From the NCBI RefSeq assembly GCF_000317205.1, contig NZ_AJLK01000004.1, positions 1 through 64,000 on the forward strand: DNA of 64,000 nucleotides, read 5' to 3'. Shown piece by piece: positions 44,458-52,351 of the stretch (the stretch's first letter is position 1; every line of letters starts with the position of its first letter). The stretch comes from Fischerella muscicola PCC 7414 (GTDB lineage: Bacteria > Cyanobacteriota > Cyanobacteriia > Cyanobacteriales > Nostocaceae). Both the position numbers and the translations under genes were made by a program. The notes under the pieces were generated by a model. The model worked only from the letters and a program-made list of their open reading frames with translations. It was not told the DNA's origin and did no database searches.

Positions 44458-45354
44458 ATGAGTGGTACTGTTATACCTCCCAAATCAGAAATTAACTGGC
44501 AGCAAGTGGCTGCACCACAAGTTTACGCTGATACAGCTCCTAATTTTGTTGGTGAGCTAGTTCAAGAAACCTTGGCTTTGACACGCCGCTTGTTTATTCA
44601 ATTGCAACGCCGTCCTTCCACCTTACTTGCAGGTATTATTCAACCTGTAATGTGGTTAGTGCTATTTGGCGCTTTATTTCAAAACGCACCCAAAGGTATT
44701 TTTGGTAGTACAACAAATTACGCCCAATTTCTCAGTGCTGGTATTATTGTTTTTACTGCCTTTGGTGGAGCGTTAAATGCTGGTTTACCAGTCATGTTTG
44801 ACCGTGAATTCGGCTTTTTGAATCGATTGTTAGTCGCTCCTCTCGCATCACGATATTCAATTGTATTGGCTTCCGCCATCTTTATCATCAGCCAAAGTTT
44901 GCTGCAAGCAGCCGTGATTGTGGCAGCCGCAGGATTTCTAGGTGCAGGAGTGCCAGATATAGCTGGTTTGGCGACTATTGCTTTAATTGTCTTTCTCCTA
45001 GCTTTGGGTGTAACTGCCCTTAGCTTAGGCTTGGCTTTTGCCCTACCTGGACATATTGAACTAATAGCAGTAATTTTTGTTACGAATCTACCCCTATTAT
45101 TTGCCAGCACTGCTTTAGCTCCATTATCGTTTATGCCCCAGTGGTTGCAGGTTGTAGCTACCCTCAATCCCCTTAGCTACGCCATTGAACCGATTCGCTA
45201 TCTTTACACCCATCAAGATTGGGGCTTAAGTAGCGTGGTGATGCACGCCTTTTGGGGTGACGTTACCTTTGGTAGCGCCTTAGCTGTGTTACTGGGTTTT
45301 GCTCTCGTCGCTTTGTTAATTATTCAACCCCGACTGCGGCGGACTCTTTCTTAA
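44458..45354 (+). CDS. ABC-2 type exporter permease (DrrB-like)
   Basis: A 298-residue membrane protein. After a cytoplasmic N-terminus of about 50 residues ending in the conserved LTRRLFIQLQRRPSTLLAGI, six hydrophobic spans are visible (about 60-80, 90-115, 135-165, 172-195, 203-228, 270-293). The sequence between spans five and six holds FMPQWLQVVATLNPLSYAIE, the ABC-2 signature region (NP.xY...R). It forms the pore for the ATPase encoded just upstream. Start at ATG 44458. Confidence 0.92.
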   Translation: MSGTVIPPKSEINWQQVAAPQVYADTAPNFVGELVQETLALTRRLFIQLQRRPSTLLAGIIQPVMWLVLFGALFQNAPKGIFGSTTNYAQFLSAGIIVFTAFGGALNAGLPVMFDREFGFLNRLLVAPLASRYSIVLASAIFIISQSLLQAAVIVAAAGFLGAGVPDIAGLATIALIVFLLALGVTALSLGLAFALPGHIELIAVIFVTNLPLLFASTALAPLSFMPQWLQVVATLNPLSYAIEPIRYLYTHQDWGLSSVVMHAFWGDVTFGSALAVLLGFALVALLIIQPRLRRTLS

Positions 45355-45487
45355 ACAAAGGTAAAGGGGTAAAGGGAAAGGGGTCAAAAGTTTACCTCTT
45401 CCCTTTAAATTTTTCCTAGTCAAAGCACTACCTCCTGCCTCTTTCGTTAAAATGGGTAGACAAATTTGAACTCGGTGGATAGTGAAG

Positions 45488-45751
45488 ATGAGAGTTTGGT
45501 TAGCTTGTTTTGTTGTGTTGTTTGCCTTAGCACAATTATTTGACTGGGTGCAAGAATTGCAATTACCTCTACCCATTTATATTTTGGGTGGAGCATTTTT
45601 AGCAGTTGCGTCCAATTATGACAAATTGTTTGGTACATATTTTAGTGATGTCACTGATGCCAGCATGGAAGCATCAGTGGAACAAGTCCAGTTAGGTTCT
45701 CAAGGTGAAGCTACTGGTTCGATGATTTCTCCTGCAAGTGAAGATAAGTAA
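45488..45751 (+). CDS. Small one- or two-span membrane protein, unknown
   Basis: An 87-residue product starting MRVWLACFVVLFALAQLFDW (membrane span), then a second hydrophobic stretch LPIYILGGAFLAVASNYDKL, then a polar acidic tail (DVTDASMEASVEQV...SEDK). ATG at 45488 is preferred over an in-frame GTG at 45482; GGTGGATAG lies just upstream. I do not recognise the family. It is the third gene of the same strand group after the exporter. Confidence 0.65.
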   Translation: MRVWLACFVVLFALAQLFDWVQELQLPLPIYILGGAFLAVASNYDKLFGTYFSDVTDASMEASVEQVQLGSQGEATGSMISPASEDK

Positions 45752-45796
45752 AAACTTTATATGTGGATTAAAGCAATGAAAAAATTATTTTTTTAA

Positions 45797-45830
45797 TCGA
45801 ACACCGTGCAAGGCGATGTACACAGATAGG
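45797..45830. repeat. Degenerate GAACACCG...ACACAGATAG repeat copy
   Basis: TCGAACACCGTGCAAGGCGATGTACACAGA resembles 29848-29875 (TCGAACACCTTGAATAAGGCGATATGC): another copy of the repeat family that brackets the CRISPR operon. Confidence 0.6.
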
Positions 45831-45964
45831 GATTTCCATATGCATTTCATCTCTTGTTTCACCCACTTGAGTGATGCCATTATCCTTTGATTGATGCTAC
45901 ACTCGTATTACAAAGTTGAACTAGAGAGGCTAAAAATGAACCACCGGGACTTCTAAAGCCGGAC

Positions 45965-46963
45965 TTGACGAACCCGGCAAATGGCATTCACGTCATTAAT
46001 CTTATCGTCTACAAAATCGCCGAGGCTTTGGACAAGTCTGGATATCCAGAACCAACTATTTGGCGTTCTTCGCCCATCACCACAGTCGCTGACAATTTCG
46101 ACAAACTTTATTTCCCTTCAGATAGTTTGTCCCGTTCTCCAAAATACACCCGCTATCTGGACGACGGTAGATTACTCAGAACTCACACCACCGCAATTAT
46201 GCCAGAGTTAGTTTCCCATCTCCAGGGAGAACAACTCATCCTCCACCCCGGTATCTGCTATCGCCGGGATGTGGTGGATAAAAGCCATGTGGGTGAACCT
46301 CATCAAATGGACGTGTGGTTAATTGGTAATCGCGTCTCTAAAGTCCAATTCATTGAAACTATTCTCTATGCTGTGCTTCCAGGGGTATCCTACCGCCTTA
46401 ACCAAACCTCACATCCCTACACCCGCAACGGGTTAGAAATTGAAGTATTAGTTGATGGCAAATGGATTGAAGTAGGAGAATGTGGGGAAGTTCATCCTGA
46501 TTTGTTGCGATCGCATTCTAGCGGTTTAGCATCAGGATGGGGACTAGATCGTTTAGCAATGCTGGTAAAGGGAATAGATGACATTCGCTTATTACGGAGT
46601 ACCCACCCCCGTATTGCAGCCCAAATGATAAATTTAGAACCTTACCGCCAAGTCTCCAATCAACCCAGTATCAGCCGCGATATGTCAATTGTCACCGCGA
46701 TAGATACGGAATTAGAAGATATCTGCGAACAAATAATAGAGACTTTAAGCAATGACGCTGAACTTTTGGAATCAGTGGATATATTGAGTCAAACTCACTA
46801 TCACCAACTTCCCCCACAAGCAATTCAACGCTTGGGTATCCAACCCCATCAAAAAAATCTTTTGGTGCGGATGACTCTGCGGAGTTTGCACAGTTCAGTT
46901 ACGAATCAAAAAGCTAATATCCTACGAGATTTGGTTTACCAAAAGATTCACCAAGGTTCTTAG
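45965..46963 (+). CDS. Stand-alone PheRS-like class II synthetase paralogue (PheS catalytic core plus FDX-ACB domain)
   Basis: A 332-residue protein resembling the phenylalanyl-tRNA synthetase alpha catalytic domain (LLRTHTTAIMPELV motif-2-like region about 78-91, CYRRDVVDKSHVGEPHQMDV about 106-125, EVGECGEVHPDLL and SGLASGWGLDRLAML motif 3 about 188-202). It is fused to a C-terminal ferredoxin-fold anticodon-binding domain (PSISRDMSIVTAI). True PheRS alpha plus beta should be elsewhere, so this is a paralogue of unknown ligase function; some databases, from memory, call relatives a PheS-related mystery ligase. The start is unusual: only TTG at 45965 is available. The frame upstream reads PPGLLKPDL, which fits the family, but holds no ATG before a TGA. 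Confidence 0.8.
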   Translation: MTNPANGIHVINLIVYKIAEALDKSGYPEPTIWRSSPITTVADNFDKLYFPSDSLSRSPKYTRYLDDGRLLRTHTTAIMPELVSHLQGEQLILHPGICYRRDVVDKSHVGEPHQMDVWLIGNRVSKVQFIETILYAVLPGVSYRLNQTSHPYTRNGLEIEVLVDGKWIEVGECGEVHPDLLRSHSSGLASGWGLDRLAMLVKGIDDIRLLRSTHPRIAAQMINLEPYRQVSNQPSISRDMSIVTAIDTELEDICEQIIETLSNDAELLESVDILSQTHYHQLPPQAIQRLGIQPHQKNLLVRMTLRSLHSSVTNQKANILRDLVYQKIHQGS

Positions 46964-47188
46964 AGTTGAGAAAATCTCACAACCAAGGATAAGAATACCT
47001 CTTCCCTGTCCCCTGTTAAGAGTTCTCTATCAATAAATAGTTAATTGTTCTAGTTAATATCTAAAATAAATACACTACTAACAGGGGTATTGCATAATCA
47101 TGGGATAGCGAAAATCACAAGCTTAAAAAACAAATTTTAACATCTAAATATTTCTAAAATATCTCACAAACATGCAACGACCATAGCT
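46964..47188. other. 225-bp convergent intergenic region
   Basis: Lies between convergent genes. Contains GAGAAAATCTCACAACCAA (about 46971), a sequence repeated at about 50431, and CCCTGTTAAGAGTTCTCTATC, a relative of 52263-52287. No clear terminator stem with T-run is seen. Confidence 0.4.
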
Positions 47189-48007
47189 TTATTGATTAGT
47201 TTTACACATCTTTAAAATTTGGCGATCGCTACTACTGATAGACTTTAATCGATAGTAATCTTGTAATTCTACTGAATGCCCATAAATATCAGGTTCATCG
47301 TCACTAGTTCTAGGTAAACCATTGATTGTAGCTATTTCCGATGGACTAATTTCACCAGCATAACCCCTAACAGTCATCGCCAACTCCCCTGAGGAATTGA
47401 CTGTACCATTGAAGCAACTATATTCAGAACTCGGCATATACAAAGCACCAATTATTTTATTCTGGCGCTTCTCAAATACGATATAACCTTGTCCTAACTG
47501 CCCTGGTTTTGGTGACTGTCCATAAAGGTAAATACCATCTTGTTTGGGAAATTTCGATTTTGATGCCACTTCTGTTGTTTTTATGGATGCTTTAGGTACG
47601 CTTTCCTGTAAGGCTAATTTATTTCCTAAGGATGCTGGTGGTTCTGAGCTAAGGCGATTATTTCCCTGTAACCAAGTGTAATTTTGTGCTGGATTCTCTA
47701 GTAATTGTGTAGATGCTATTTTATCTAAACTAGATTTTTTGGTTGTAGAGCTTGATGCTGTGAGCGCTCTGCGTAGACGCATTTCTTTATTGGTAGCAGT
47801 TGAGTTAACAGAAGAAGCACCCTCTAACCAAGTATAAGTGGTTGTTTGAGTACTAAATTCCTGGCTGGTAGGCGCATGTAGTCTAGCAAGTTGGTTACTT
47901 AACACAGGTTTAGCCCTCTCGCCAACAACACCTACAATCAGTAGTAATGCAACTAATGGAAATCTATACTGACGAGGCGGAAGGAATTTGTTTATGTGGT
48001 TAAGCAC
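47189..48007 (-). CDS. Predicted exported or anchored protein, unknown function
   Basis: A 272-residue product. A hydrophobic segment at residues 16-28 (FPLVALLLIVGVV) makes an N-terminal anchor or signal. Residues 40-130 are Ser/Thr/Asn-rich and contain two copies of a (Y)TWL-(E/Q)-G motif (TTYTWLEGASSVNS; QNYTWLQGNNRLSS). The C-terminal 110 residues form a compact domain (YLYGQSPKPGQLGQGYIVFE; GALYMPSSEYSCFNG) with three Cys. The start is GTG at 48007 with AGGAG 7 nt upstream. Homologous C-terminal domains are, I think, common in cyanobacteria but unnamed. Confidence 0.7.
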   Translation of the reverse strand: MLNHINKFLPPRQYRFPLVALLLIVGVVGERAKPVLSNQLARLHAPTSQEFSTQTTTYTWLEGASSVNSTATNKEMRLRRALTASSSTTKKSSLDKIASTQLLENPAQNYTWLQGNNRLSSEPPASLGNKLALQESVPKASIKTTEVASKSKFPKQDGIYLYGQSPKPGQLGQGYIVFEKRQNKIIGALYMPSSEYSCFNGTVNSSGELAMTVRGYAGEISPSEIATINGLPRTSDDEPDIYGHSVELQDYYRLKSISSSDRQILKMCKTNQ

Positions 48008-48430
48008 CTTATTTCTCCTGTAACAAAAAATACTTTTTTTAACTTTTGCCTAACATTTAACTAAACATTAAAGGAGCAAGACTCCATCAAAAGGTCGATT
48101 TATATTGTCGGGGAAAAAACTCTGGAAGCAAAGAAATTTTTTATTTAATTTTGAACGTAACCTTAGACTACCATTGCTTGAGCTATTACAGTTTCCCCTA
48201 ATTGAATAACTCAATAGGATGATTGTCAGGAAAAATTCAAATTATTCAAAAACTTTGTAACTTTTAAAATAAGTGGCGCTTTTTTTGGGAGAATACCTCG
48301 CTTTTGTACATCTATCTGCAACTACAAAAGTTAATCTCTCGATTCCGGATTATGACAGTGAACAGTTATCAGTTACCAGTTATCAGTTTTGAAATTTGTA
48401 TGTTTACTGATAACTGAATCGCGGATAACT
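48008..48430. other. 423-bp intergenic region, no gene seen
   Basis: Upstream region of the exported-protein gene. It holds only AT-rich sequence and CAGTTATCAGTTACCAGTTATCAG short repeats (48361-48410) before the sigma-factor terminator. No coding or RNA gene is supported. Confidence 0.45.
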
Positions 48431-48431
48431 G

Positions 48432-48462
48432 AAAAAAAATCGCCTCCTGAACTCAGGAGGCG
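48432..48462 (-). terminator. Intrinsic terminator of the sigma-factor gene
   Basis: On the minus strand CGCCTCCTGAGTTCAGGAGGCG is a perfect 10-bp stem followed by ATTTTTTTTC, starting about 28 nt after the sigma-factor stop codon. Confidence 0.92.
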
Positions 48463-48490
48463 CGTCGCCCTTGAGCGCTAAGCTAACCAT

Positions 48491-49474
48491 TTAGCTAGCA
48501 ATGTACTCTTTCACATTGGCGCGGCGACGACGCAAATGCGCCAGAGCTTGATGCTCCAATTGGCGGACGCGCTCACGACTAAGATTTAAGCGTTCACCTA
48601 CTTTAGCCAAGGACATTTCATTGCCATCTTCCAAACCAAAGCGTAAAGCTAAAACTTCTCGCTGTTGGGGGGTGAGTTCTGAAAGCAGGTTATTCAAGTC
48701 TTGGCGCAAGAATTCTTGAGTCATGTAATACTCTGGTGACTGGCCTTCATCTTCCAGCATTTCTTGCAGTTCTGTATCTTGGTTATCACCTACTTTCACA
48801 TCCAAAGAAACTGGTTGGCGTGCCATGTTTAGATACTCGCGAATTTGGGCGGGTTCTAATTCCAATTCTTTGGCAATTTCCGCGGGAGATGGCGATCGCC
48901 CCAATTTTTGAGCGAGTTCTCGCTGCACTTTTTTGATTTTGTTCAGCTTTTCGGTGATATGAATGGGTAAGCGAATAGTACGGCCTTGTTGAGCGATCGC
49001 ACGGGTGATTGCTTGACGAATCCACCAGTAGGCATAGGTCGAGAACTTATAACCTCGTGTCGGGTCAAATTTCTCTACACCACGTTCTAATCCTAGTGTT
49101 CCTTCTTGAATCAAATCCAGAAACTCCATGTTGCGTTTCTGGTACTTTTTGGCAATAGCAACAACCAAGCGTAAGTTCGCTTCTATCATTTTCTGCTTTG
49201 CCCGCTTACCTTGCTGCACAGTCTGCTTCACTTCCGACTCAGATTTTTTCACGTGAGCAGCCCACTCTTCCAGGCTAGGTTCGCGGCGCAGTTTCTTCAC
49301 CAAAGCTTCCTTAGCATCCAGCAGTGTCATCATCTGCTGTACCTGCTTCCCATAAACAATTTCTTGCTCACGGGTTAGCAGTGGCACACGACCAATTTCG
49401 CGCAAATAGGTTCGCACCATATCAGCCGTGAATTTGGCATTGGTGTTTTCTAGTTCAGTGTTAACTGTGGGCAT
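48491..49474 (-). CDS. Group 2 RNA polymerase sigma-70 factor (SigB/SigD type)
   Basis: A 327-residue (from 49474) RpoD-family sigma factor. Region 1.2 is [20 protein letters not shown]; region 2 has [26 protein letters not shown] and [17 protein letters not shown] (-10 recognition). Region 3 is [17 protein letters not shown]. Region 4 holds [15 protein letters not shown] and the helix-turn-helix [18 protein letters not shown]. Lack of a long region 1.1 and its length mark a group 2 (non-essential, stress or nutrient) factor. The frame opens with GTG at 49501; I prefer the ATG at 49474 because relatives start MPTVNT. An unusually long 1-kb upstream region precedes it. Which group 2 member it is cannot be settled. 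Confidence 0.92.
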   Translation of the reverse strand: MPTVNTELENTNAKFTADMVRTYLREIGRVPLLTREQEIVYGKQVQQMMTLLDAKEALVKKLRREPSLEEWAAHVKKSESEVKQTVQQGKRAKQKMIEANLRLVVAIAKKYQKRNMEFLDLIQEGTLGLERGVEKFDPTRGYKFSTYAYWWIRQAITRAIAQQGRTIRLPIHITEKLNKIKKVQRELAQKLGRSPSPAEIAKELELEPAQIREYLNMARQPVSLDVKVGDNQDTELQEMLEDEGQSPEYYMTQEFLRQDLNNLLSELTPQQREVLALRFGLEDGNEMSLAKVGERLNLSRERVRQLEHQALAHLRRRRANVKEYIAS

Positions 49475-49501
49475 TGGTGCGTTTTCCTCTACTCCAAACA
49501 C

Positions 49502-50336
49502 AAAAGAATACTTAGATAGTTATGGCTAATTAGAAAAGATTGTGCATATATCAGCGGACATTAGCAGGGCTTGGGAAACTACTACAAAGGGTTGAGTTTT
49601 TGGGCTTGATAGAACCTGTCAAGACGGTTAGCCCCTTAAATGGGTTCCCCTACTATCCCTAGATTTTCAGACCCCTACAAATACACTTTCGCTATCTTCA
49701 ACAATTCTTCTTTTCCTTAAGTCGTTGGTGACGACACTATCAATACGAAGTCAGTATGAGTTCTATTTATTTAATATTACAACAAATTTACTCGAGAGTA
49801 AATAGGTCTAGATAAATCTTTCCATTATAATCTAATATGGTATTTTTGCCAAAAAAATAGCTGAAATTCCTTTGCAATAGTTACTACATATATAGTGACG
49901 CTAAAAACCCTTATTGGTGTTGCCGTTGGTAGCCGGATAACCGAACTAAGTTGGGTGTAATATTGGGGGATGTTACGAAACGTAAATTTTTGGCTGTATT
50001 AAGACTCTACATCCAAAAAAATTTCTCTATCACCATAAGCATTTATACTTAACTGGAACTGACATTTATCTTCAATATTTTTCCTGGTAACGCATTTATT
50101 TTCTGTTAACAACTCAGCTTGAATTCAACTTCCCTAAGGAATAGCACCATTAGACCAAAAGCTCTGGAGGACTTTATATTGTTGAAGCTGTATTTTACTC
50201 AAATCTTCCCGCTCTCATAGCACAACCCTCTATATCCCATATGACGAGGGAGGCTTCTATACGAAATAATATTATTATAAATCATCATTAAGTTCCAAGA
50301 AAACGTATTTTGAATTTCACCACCAAGCATGAAAAA
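49502..50336. other. 835-bp AT-rich upstream region of the sigma factor
   Basis: No ORF, tRNA or repeat array is convincing here. Since the sigma gene reads leftward and speE ends to the right, this region should hold the sigma promoter(s) and possibly a long 5' leader. A short stretch 49921-49990 (TTGGTAGCCGGATAACCGAA) could fold weakly. Nothing else is called. Confidence 0.45.
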
Positions 50337-50342
50337 ACCTCA

Positions 50343-50377
50343 CAAAAACAGCCCCTCTCCGCAGGTTCGGAAAGGGG
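50343..50377 (-). terminator. Intrinsic terminator downstream of speE
   Basis: On the minus strand the stem CCCCTTTCCGAACCTGCGGA-GAGGGG is followed by CTGTTTTTGTG, about 125 nt after the speE stop. It fits the end of the speD-speE transcript. Confidence 0.75.
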
Positions 50378-50499
50378 TGTCTGATAGGACGGGATAGACG
50401 GGGTGAAGTATACTTTCAAGTCAGCTATTCATGAGAAAATCTCACAACCAAACATGACAATACAAATCTTCCTACACCCCTAAACCCATAACCCCTATC

Positions 50500-51447
50500 T
50501 CATACTCCCTGTAACTGACCTTGACCAAAAAATTTGGGAGGTTCAGCCAGAGTATAGACTTGAGTTTCTGTAGCGATCGCTTTTCGCAGATGCAGTGGCA
50601 AATGCAGCATACCCAAAAGCGCGATTCCATCAAACATGCGGAACCCACCACTAGTTTTTGCCTGCAACAGCAAATCTACCTTTTCTGGGTCAGGTCGGGT
50701 ATTGATCTCTAGCTGGGAAGCCAAGATAAAACCCCAGGGTCTGCCATAGGTACAGGTGTGGCTACTATAAGACTGCACGTTGGGAAAAACCGCATTCAAG
50801 GTTTTGGCCAACCTCGCATGGAGATTTAATTCCCCTGGTGATACCGGGCCTGCTTGAACTACAAAAAACCCATTCGGTGATAATACGCGACTGGCTTTTT
50901 CAAAGTATTCTTTGGTGAACAGTTGAAATGATGGCCCTGACTCAATCGGATCACTAAGATCAGAGATGATTACATCCCATTTCTCATCAGTGGTATCCAA
51001 AAAGTCAAGGGCATCCGCAATTACCACATGTAGACGTGGGTCATCAAAGGCGTTTTGATGCATTTCGCTTAGGTGTTGCTTGCAAGCTTCCACCACTTCG
51101 CCATCAATGTCAATCATCACGACTTTGTCTACAGTTTGCCATCGCAGAACTTCCCTAGCTGTAGCTCCCTCGCCGCCACCAAGAATTAGTACCTTACGTG
51201 GTGCGCCATGAAAAATCATCGCAGGGTGAACCAAGGGCTCATGGTATAAAAACTCATCCCCAGTACAAGATTGCCACTTGCCGTCTAGGACTAGGGCTTT
51301 GCCGTAGGTTCCTGTTTCCACAATGTACATCTCTTGATATTCAGTTTTCTGGTAAGCAAGTACCGCCGTTACTCCATGAGCATAGATATCCCAAGGAGTT
51401 ATGTACTCGTTTACCCAAAAATCTGCACCTACTTCGCTACCTGGCAT
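50500..51447 (-). CDS. speE: Spermidine synthase (polyamine aminopropyltransferase)
   Basis: Transfers the aminopropyl group of decarboxylated S-adenosylmethionine to putrescine. The 315-residue protein shows the family N-terminal beta-domain (YQEMYIVETGTYGKALVLDG), HEPLVHPAM (about 69-77), the nucleotide-binding KVLILGGGEGATAREVLRW (about 85-103), VVMIDIDGEVVEACK and the catalytic-region ISDLSDPIESGP (about 157-168). It starts at ATG 51447. It lies 25 nt downstream of speD, so both enzymes of the pathway are cotranscribed. Confidence 0.94.
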   Translation of the reverse strand: MPGSEVGADFWVNEYITPWDIYAHGVTAVLAYQKTEYQEMYIVETGTYGKALVLDGKWQSCTGDEFLYHEPLVHPAMIFHGAPRKVLILGGGEGATAREVLRWQTVDKVVMIDIDGEVVEACKQHLSEMHQNAFDDPRLHVVIADALDFLDTTDEKWDVIISDLSDPIESGPSFQLFTKEYFEKASRVLSPNGFFVVQAGPVSPGELNLHARLAKTLNAVFPNVQSYSSHTCTYGRPWGFILASQLEINTRPDPEKVDLLLQAKTSGGFRMFDGIALLGMLHLPLHLRKAIATETQVYTLAEPPKFFGQGQLQGV

Positions 51448-51472
51448 AAGATTATTCTCTCTACTTCCAATA

Positions 51473-51955
51473 TCATGTATTCACCAGTAGGGTCTGTTCC
51501 AACTCTTTAATTGTTGGTTGAATAGTCGGTGAAAACCTACCACGAGGAAGTGTCATGAGTACATGCCTAGTGGCTTGAAAAGCCTCTATAAGGTATTCGC
51601 AAGCCTTCTCCGGTTTTGTATGTTGACCACAAGTAAACACATCTACTGCTATGTAGCCGTTTTCTGGCCAAGTATGAATCGATATGTGAGATTCGGCTAA
51701 AAGTGCCAATGCGGTTACTCCGTAGGGTTCAAACTGGTATGATACCTCTTTGAGCAGAGTAGACTTTGCTGTCTTAGCAGCTGCTTGCAAAGCCTCTCTA
51801 ATGAACCCGATATCATTGAGTAAACCCATTGGACAGCCGTAAAGTTCGAGAATGCAGTGTCTGCCAACAGGAACCGAAGATAATTCCTCGGGGGGGTAAG
51901 ATTGCTTTTCCAATTCTTCCACCTTTACAACAACTAACGAGAAATCAACCTCCAA
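51473..51955 (-). CDS. speD: S-adenosylmethionine decarboxylase proenzyme
   Basis: Makes decarboxylated AdoMet for spermidine synthase. This pyruvoyl enzyme is self-cleaved at the Ser of AESHISIHTWPE (about residues 88-99), which becomes the pyruvoyl group. VGRHCILELYGCP (about 30-42) and VDVFTCGQHTKPEKA (about 105-119, with active-site Cys) are also present. The frame begins with TTG at 51955 and no ATG lies before the core. A GGAGG at the very start of the frame suggests that translation begins a little further in (for example GTG at about 51925), so the N-terminus is uncertain. Upstream of speE by 25 nt. Confidence 0.92.
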   Translation of the reverse strand: MEVDFSLVVVKVEELEKQSYPPEELSSVPVGRHCILELYGCPMGLLNDIGFIREALQAAAKTAKSTLLKEVSYQFEPYGVTALALLAESHISIHTWPENGYIAVDVFTCGQHTKPEKACEYLIEAFQATRHVLMTLPRGRFSPTIQPTIKELEQTLLVNT

Positions 51956-52351
51956 GATTATTTAACTATTTCTTGGAATTTAAAATCGCTGCAAGACTAG
52001 AGATTCTTATGCTTTTATGCACAGACTTACAATTATTACATAAACGATAGAAATAAATGCAGAAATTTTTAAGACTGCGGCAGGATGAGAGATTGGGATT
52101 AGAGACATGGAGACACGGGGGACGACTTGGGGGAAAAGGAAGACAAGGGAGAGTAGGAGGAGTGTGGGGAGTAATGTAGAGACGCGCTGTTTGAAGCGTC
52201 TGGGAGTGTGGGGAAACAAACCAGACAAACCAGACAAGGGAGAAATTATCTATTTCCTATTCCCTGTTCACTGTTAAGAGTTCCCTCTTACCAATGACAA
52301 TTGACCATTGACAATTGACAACTAACCATTAACCACTAACAACCAACAAAA
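51956..52351. repeat. 396-bp intergenic region with several dispersed repeats
   Basis: Holds the speD promoter side, then GGGAAAAGGAAGACAAGGGA-type repeats (52130-52152), the GTAGAGACGCG...GCGTCT element (52175-52202), CAGACAAACCAGACAAGGG, CCCTGTTCACTGTTAAGAGTTCCC and TGACAATTGACCATTGACAA repeats (52295-52320). No gene is supported. Confidence 0.6.

Noticed and set aside
50343-50377. tRNA-like fold
   Set aside because: The GGTTCGG piece recalls a T-loop, but there is a single stem with a T-run on the minus strand; an intrinsic terminator fits.
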